DNA of 64,000 bases, from NCBI GenBank assembly GCA_951230915.1, contig OX579636.1:33663567-33727566 (forward strand). Reading direction: 5' to 3'. Positions 60,509-64,000 of the stretch are shown here, one piece after another. The notes under the pieces are model-generated. The model was not told where the DNA came from, did no database searches, and saw only the letters and a list, made by a program, of their open reading frames with translations. A program made the position numbers and the translations under genes. Position 1 is the stretch's first letter, and every line of letters begins with the position of its first letter. Source of the stretch: Antitrichia curtipendula (Eukaryota; Streptophyta; Bryopsida; Hypnales; Leucodontaceae).

Positions 60509-60576
60509 AACAGCCTCGGATTTGACCCGTGGATCACTCTCATTGCGTTTCTCTACCTCCGAGAAAAAAGCATCCT

Positions 60577-61111
60577 CTGAGACACATGATCAATATCGTT
60601 AGTGAAAGAGCTGGAATCCATACACTCAACATACACTACCATATTCCCGTGCCCTAATACCAGATCCTCTGCGAACACACCCACGAGCCTCAACAAGGAT
60701 GCCGTCTCAACTCAAATTTTACATGTTTCAGAAACCCTAATGTAATGGTGTCATATAAGCACTCCTCACAACTGTTTCTCAAGTGGTAGAAACATAATCT
60801 CTGTCGTATAATAAAGTGTCACATTACAGAGGTGTAACATTCCAAAGAAGAAGAGAAAAACAAAACTGCCAGAGAAGAGGAGCCACTACGAGCGGTGAAG
60901 AGAGGCAGAGGTTTGATTGCATCTCAAATCCAGGCTCAAGCTAACTAAAAAACAACAGGTAATGTTACTGCAACCGCGTCGCAAACATTGATCCAAGCAC
61001 TAAAGCAAAGAGCGTCACATCACCGATGAAATTCTCTCCCACCACCACCACCACCACCACTACCACTTTTGGTTTCAAATAATCTTCAAATCGTGACTTA
61101 TGCTGATTTAC
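60577..61111 (-). other. probable intron in the 5' leader of the transporter gene
   Basis: On the minus strand a donor GAAG|GTAAAT lies at 61112/61111 and an acceptor CTCAG at 60577. The segment upstream of the donor has genic composition but short upstream ATG frames, as expected of a leader. It contains a CCA trinucleotide microsatellite (61038-61062). Splicing is inferred from the signals only. Confidence 0.4.
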
Positions 61112-62062
61112 CTTCTATTTCTGCAACAGTGGGATGCTCCTCTAGTTCCGCCACTCGCTTCTGCCCAGGGCATTCTGACCTCAGAGATGACCTAATCCCT
61201 CATCAATGCGCCATAGCTTCCGATTCGTGCCACCCCGATTCCAGAAGATGGGCTTCTGTCGTAGGCTCCCAACAAGACGATCGACGAGATTCACAACCCC
61301 TGTGCTAAATCCGAAGCCTTTTCAATCGGAACAAGCTTCCTCGTTCGATTTTGTTGCTGCGAAGTTGAATTCTTTACCGACAGTGCAACACAATTGAAGT
61401 GACTACGGGCGGGGAGCTTGATGATTGCAGAGACTATCATAGTGAACATGAAAAGGCTCTGTCAATTGGCACTCAAGGAAGTAGAACTTGCGAGTGCATT
61501 CATGAGTCTCCCTGCACTTGACCTCAGCTTAAGTTAAGCTTCCTTTCGAAAGTCTCGTCGGCTTCGGAGCTTCAAAGCTTCGGCACTGACTCACAAACCG
61601 AGAAAAAGAAGCTCAAAATGCAAAAGGAAAACCTGGGACAACACGTGCAGTACCCCTCTGTCTCTGTAATTGCACCTTCTCTGAAAATCCATAGAATATG
61701 TAAGTTATGTAATCTTGATTCACATGTTGATATCTTCAAGGTAGGGTCATTACAGAAGAGTGATTACAAATGATTTCCTAATTTCCTTTAAAAATACAGT
61801 TATAATCTTTTTAATCATATTTCATCAACAAAGTTATTCCATTACTTTTTACTTGGAATCTCTTTTTATACCCTATTTTACTTTTTAAAGTTTACTTTTA
61901 TATTCTATGCACGGAACAAATGAACATTCAAAGACTTTCAAGTTGGTAATTGTCACCCATAGGTCATGCTTGTAGCAATAAGAAGAAGAAGTAAAATGGT
62001 ACTCTACAATATTGGGTGGCAAAGATAGATATTTTTGTTGGAATATTTTTTGACAAAGTTGT
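61112..62062. promoter_or_regulatory. leader/promoter region of the transporter gene, then spacer
   Basis: Positions 61112-61650 have genic composition and probably hold the first leader exon and promoter of the minus-strand transporter gene. Plus-strand ORFs of 63-79 codons here are not convincing. Beyond about 61680 the DNA turns AT-rich with nothing recognisable. Confidence 0.35.
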
Positions 62063-62064
62063 TA

Positions 62065-62315
62065 CTCCCTTTGTCCAAAAATGATTGTCCACTTTGAATG
62101 TCATGTTTTTTTAAGGTTGTTTTGAATAGGTCAAATGGAGACTTCCTTGTGGCTAATTTTATTTAGGTTGCAGTGAACACATACAATGTTCTTCATTGAT
62201 TCTATTGATATAAAATATGAAACCTTGATTATTATATTTTTCACAATATGGTCAATGAAATTGGCTCAAATAAATACCAACAAAATTGTGGACAATCATT
62301 TTGGGATGGAGGGAA
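62065..62315. mobile_element. Stowaway-type MITE
   Basis: Ends CTCCCTTTGTCCAAAAATGA and the complement TTCCCTCCATCCCAAAATGA followed by TTGTCCAC on both sides are the classic Stowaway terminus. TA lies at 62063-62064 and 62316-62317. Length is 251 bp, non-coding. Stowaway elements are moved by mariner-like transposases in plants. Confidence 0.92.
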
Positions 62316-62317
62316 TA

Positions 62318-63469
62318 TTAGTTTTTTTATAAAATTGAAGTAGTCTCACTATTTTTAGTGGCCTTACTAATTTTAAGGGATCCAACCATGTTACCTATAA
62401 TTACAAAAAAGTAACAGTGAGCCCTTAAACGTCGACACGGACACCATACGTCCGATGGATGACAAGGAATCATTGTTGTAGGACCAAAGTGCAACTATTC
62501 ATCTTCAGAATTTGATGTGAAAAGCGGAGGTCTTCTATAGTAGTTTGACTTCCAACAAATGCTTTTGCTATTTCTTAAGCCAATGATTCTTACGGTAATG
62601 GAAAGGGATGATTTCCAAGGTCACCCCCTCGTCCTTCAAGGGTTAAAGTAAATTTATCTCAGGAATAAAGAGCCTCTCTTCCTCCACTGGGCAATAACAA
62701 GCCTCATAGAATGACACAAAGGAAAAGTTTTCATAGCCTGGCTTCACTTGAGTTGAAAATTAAACGAGAAAGTACAAGGAATACCAATAACTTCACTTCC
62801 AAATTCCAATTTATAGTGGTTGGTCACGAACTAAGTGCTCAGATCCGGGAATTGAAGCACTGTGATCTGTTTGTCATGGACGCAGTCTGCACCTGCACTC
62901 GCATTCATTTCAGTGGATGGGCTTCACTTCCATGTTTCCAAAACTCTGAAAAGGATCGAATTCTGCAGCTTGCAGATACGTTCTGCTTGTACATGTGTTT
63001 AGAATTTGACATTTGTCCAAACAAGCACGTGTGCAACAAGAGAGATCCAATTGCAAAAAGTCAGTGGCATAGGAGAGGGTTGGGTGTATTAATTGAAACA
63101 TAGTACGTACATTGTCGTCATGCACAACCACTGTTCTCCAGGGGTTTTGAAATAGGGAATATAGTAACTAAAATTCTTGGGGTCCAAATGACTTACTTCG
63201 AATTGAATGGGTACAATAAACTGCATCAGCCCAGTCTCTTTCTTTCTTTGTCTTTTTTTTTCTTCCTAAGGGCCAACTGCGTAGGCATCGCCCTTCAAGT
63301 GCTCAATAAACTTGTGCTACGAGGATTTCGCCAGTGTCACTGAGCTTCTATCAATCCTGATTGAAGGACGCTCTCGGTATTTTACAGATATCTAGGCAGG
63401 ATACCACCTGAACTAGACATGAAACCTAAGTAAAGATTGTCATGGAGATTTGTGCAAGAAAAGAAAGGA
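62318..63469. other. spacer and 3' flank of the right-edge gene
   Basis: A 130-codon plus ORF (62711-63103) has no recognisable motif and overlaps a minus ORF, so I do not call it. A possible degenerate TTAA-type end (CTTCAAGGGTTAA) lies at 62632-62645 without a convincing partner. Confidence 0.4.
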
Positions 63470-63840
63470 CTACCTGGACCGACTTCCAGTGACTAATTCA
63501 ACCAATGGAGCGATGGGGGATCCCAGCGAGTACGCTTTCGCATCGTTATAAAACATCCAACCTGCGTAGGTAGAGATCACAAAGTAAGCTCCTGTATCCT
63601 TCATAGTTATAGTCTTTGCTTAATTAATATTTTATTACATTTTCATCCGATTTGACGTGCTCAGACGAAGAGAAGGCTTTAACTACCAAGCAACGGGACT
63701 TGTCTGCCTCACATTGAGTAAATAGCCAAGAAGAGGCAAGGACCCGTGCAGCAGGACAGGTGGAGAGGAGGGCATTACCTAGCCAAAGCGCAAGGAAAGC
63801 ACTGAGTCCGTAGAACGGAACACCACTGATGACATTGAAG
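63470..63840 (-). CDS. last two exons of an unrecognised membrane protein gene, 5' part outside window
   Basis: Exons 63840-63779 (62 nt) and 63561-63470 (92 nt) are joined by an intron with GGTAATG donor and ACGCAG acceptor, and the frame continues across. The first encodes FNVISGVPFYGLSAFLALWL, a membrane span. The second encodes GWMFYNDAKAYSLGSP followed by a short tail and a TAG stop at 63470-63472. The first exon follows a good acceptor (CCTGCAG) at 63841, so more exons lie beyond 64000. I do not recognise the family. An alternative is that the AG|GTAGTC at the stop is a splice donor and the protein continues, but no downstream exon was seen. Confidence 0.6.
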
Positions 63841-64000
63841 CTGCAGGAACAGACGAGCCAAAAAAATCATCTCACAGAGCTTACAATAAATCTCAAGGAG
63901 CTCCAAATTTTCAATTGATGACATTCTCGTTAGACTATAAACTGGCACCAAGCCGTACAAACAATCCAGAAGTAACTCAAAGAACATGAACAGAAAATCT

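Noticed and set aside
62711..63103. 130-codon plus ORF
   Set aside because: No motif, no splice-consistent partner, and an overlapping open frame on the other strand; coding status unsupported.

Overview
The window looks like nuclear DNA of a land plant. It has spliced genes with GT..AG introns, a plant-type serine carboxypeptidase with nine introns, CCCTAAA telomere-type repeats, a Stowaway MITE and a CACTA transposon. The long AT-rich spacers and clusters of GATCGATC and GCTAGCTAGC motifs may point to a non-flowering plant such as a bryophyte, but that is a guess. The sequence alone does not fix the species.

Layout. 0-6.3 kb has no supported gene. It holds several terminal-inverted-repeat (TIR) elements, a GC-rich island at 1.0-1.5 kb and simple repeats. 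6.32-14.75 kb is one non-autonomous CACTA element with a 3-bp target duplication, arrays of a subterminal motif at both ends, and younger elements nested inside it. 14.75-33.4 kb is a repeat nest with no recognisable gene. It contains TTAA-flanked elements with CCCCTAAAGG ends, TA-flanked MITEs with AGGTAG ends, Mutator-like inverted repeats and a few GC-richer islands. 33.5-39.5 kb is a complete ten-exon serine carboxypeptidase gene on the minus strand, with a small MITE in its third intron. 39.6-57.4 kb is again repeats and AT-rich spacer. 57.5-58.0 kb holds the broken 3' part of an unrecognised gene (minus strand), followed by telomere-like repeats. 58.77-60.51 kb is an intact, intronless ORF for a ZIP-family metal transporter of the kind annotated in Arabidopsis as At3g08650 (minus strand), probably with an intron in its 5' leader. 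62.07-62.32 kb is a Stowaway MITE. 63.47-63.84 kb carries the last two exons of a minus-strand membrane-protein gene that runs off the right edge.

The genes are unrelated neighbours: a secreted or vacuolar protease, a membrane zinc/metal transporter and an unknown membrane protein. There is no operon-like organisation and no CRISPR or phage content. The most interesting material is the transposon population. It includes a multi-copy TTAA-flanked family with piggyBac-like boundaries, one copy of which has inserted into another, and several TA-flanked MITE families whose boundaries can be read directly.
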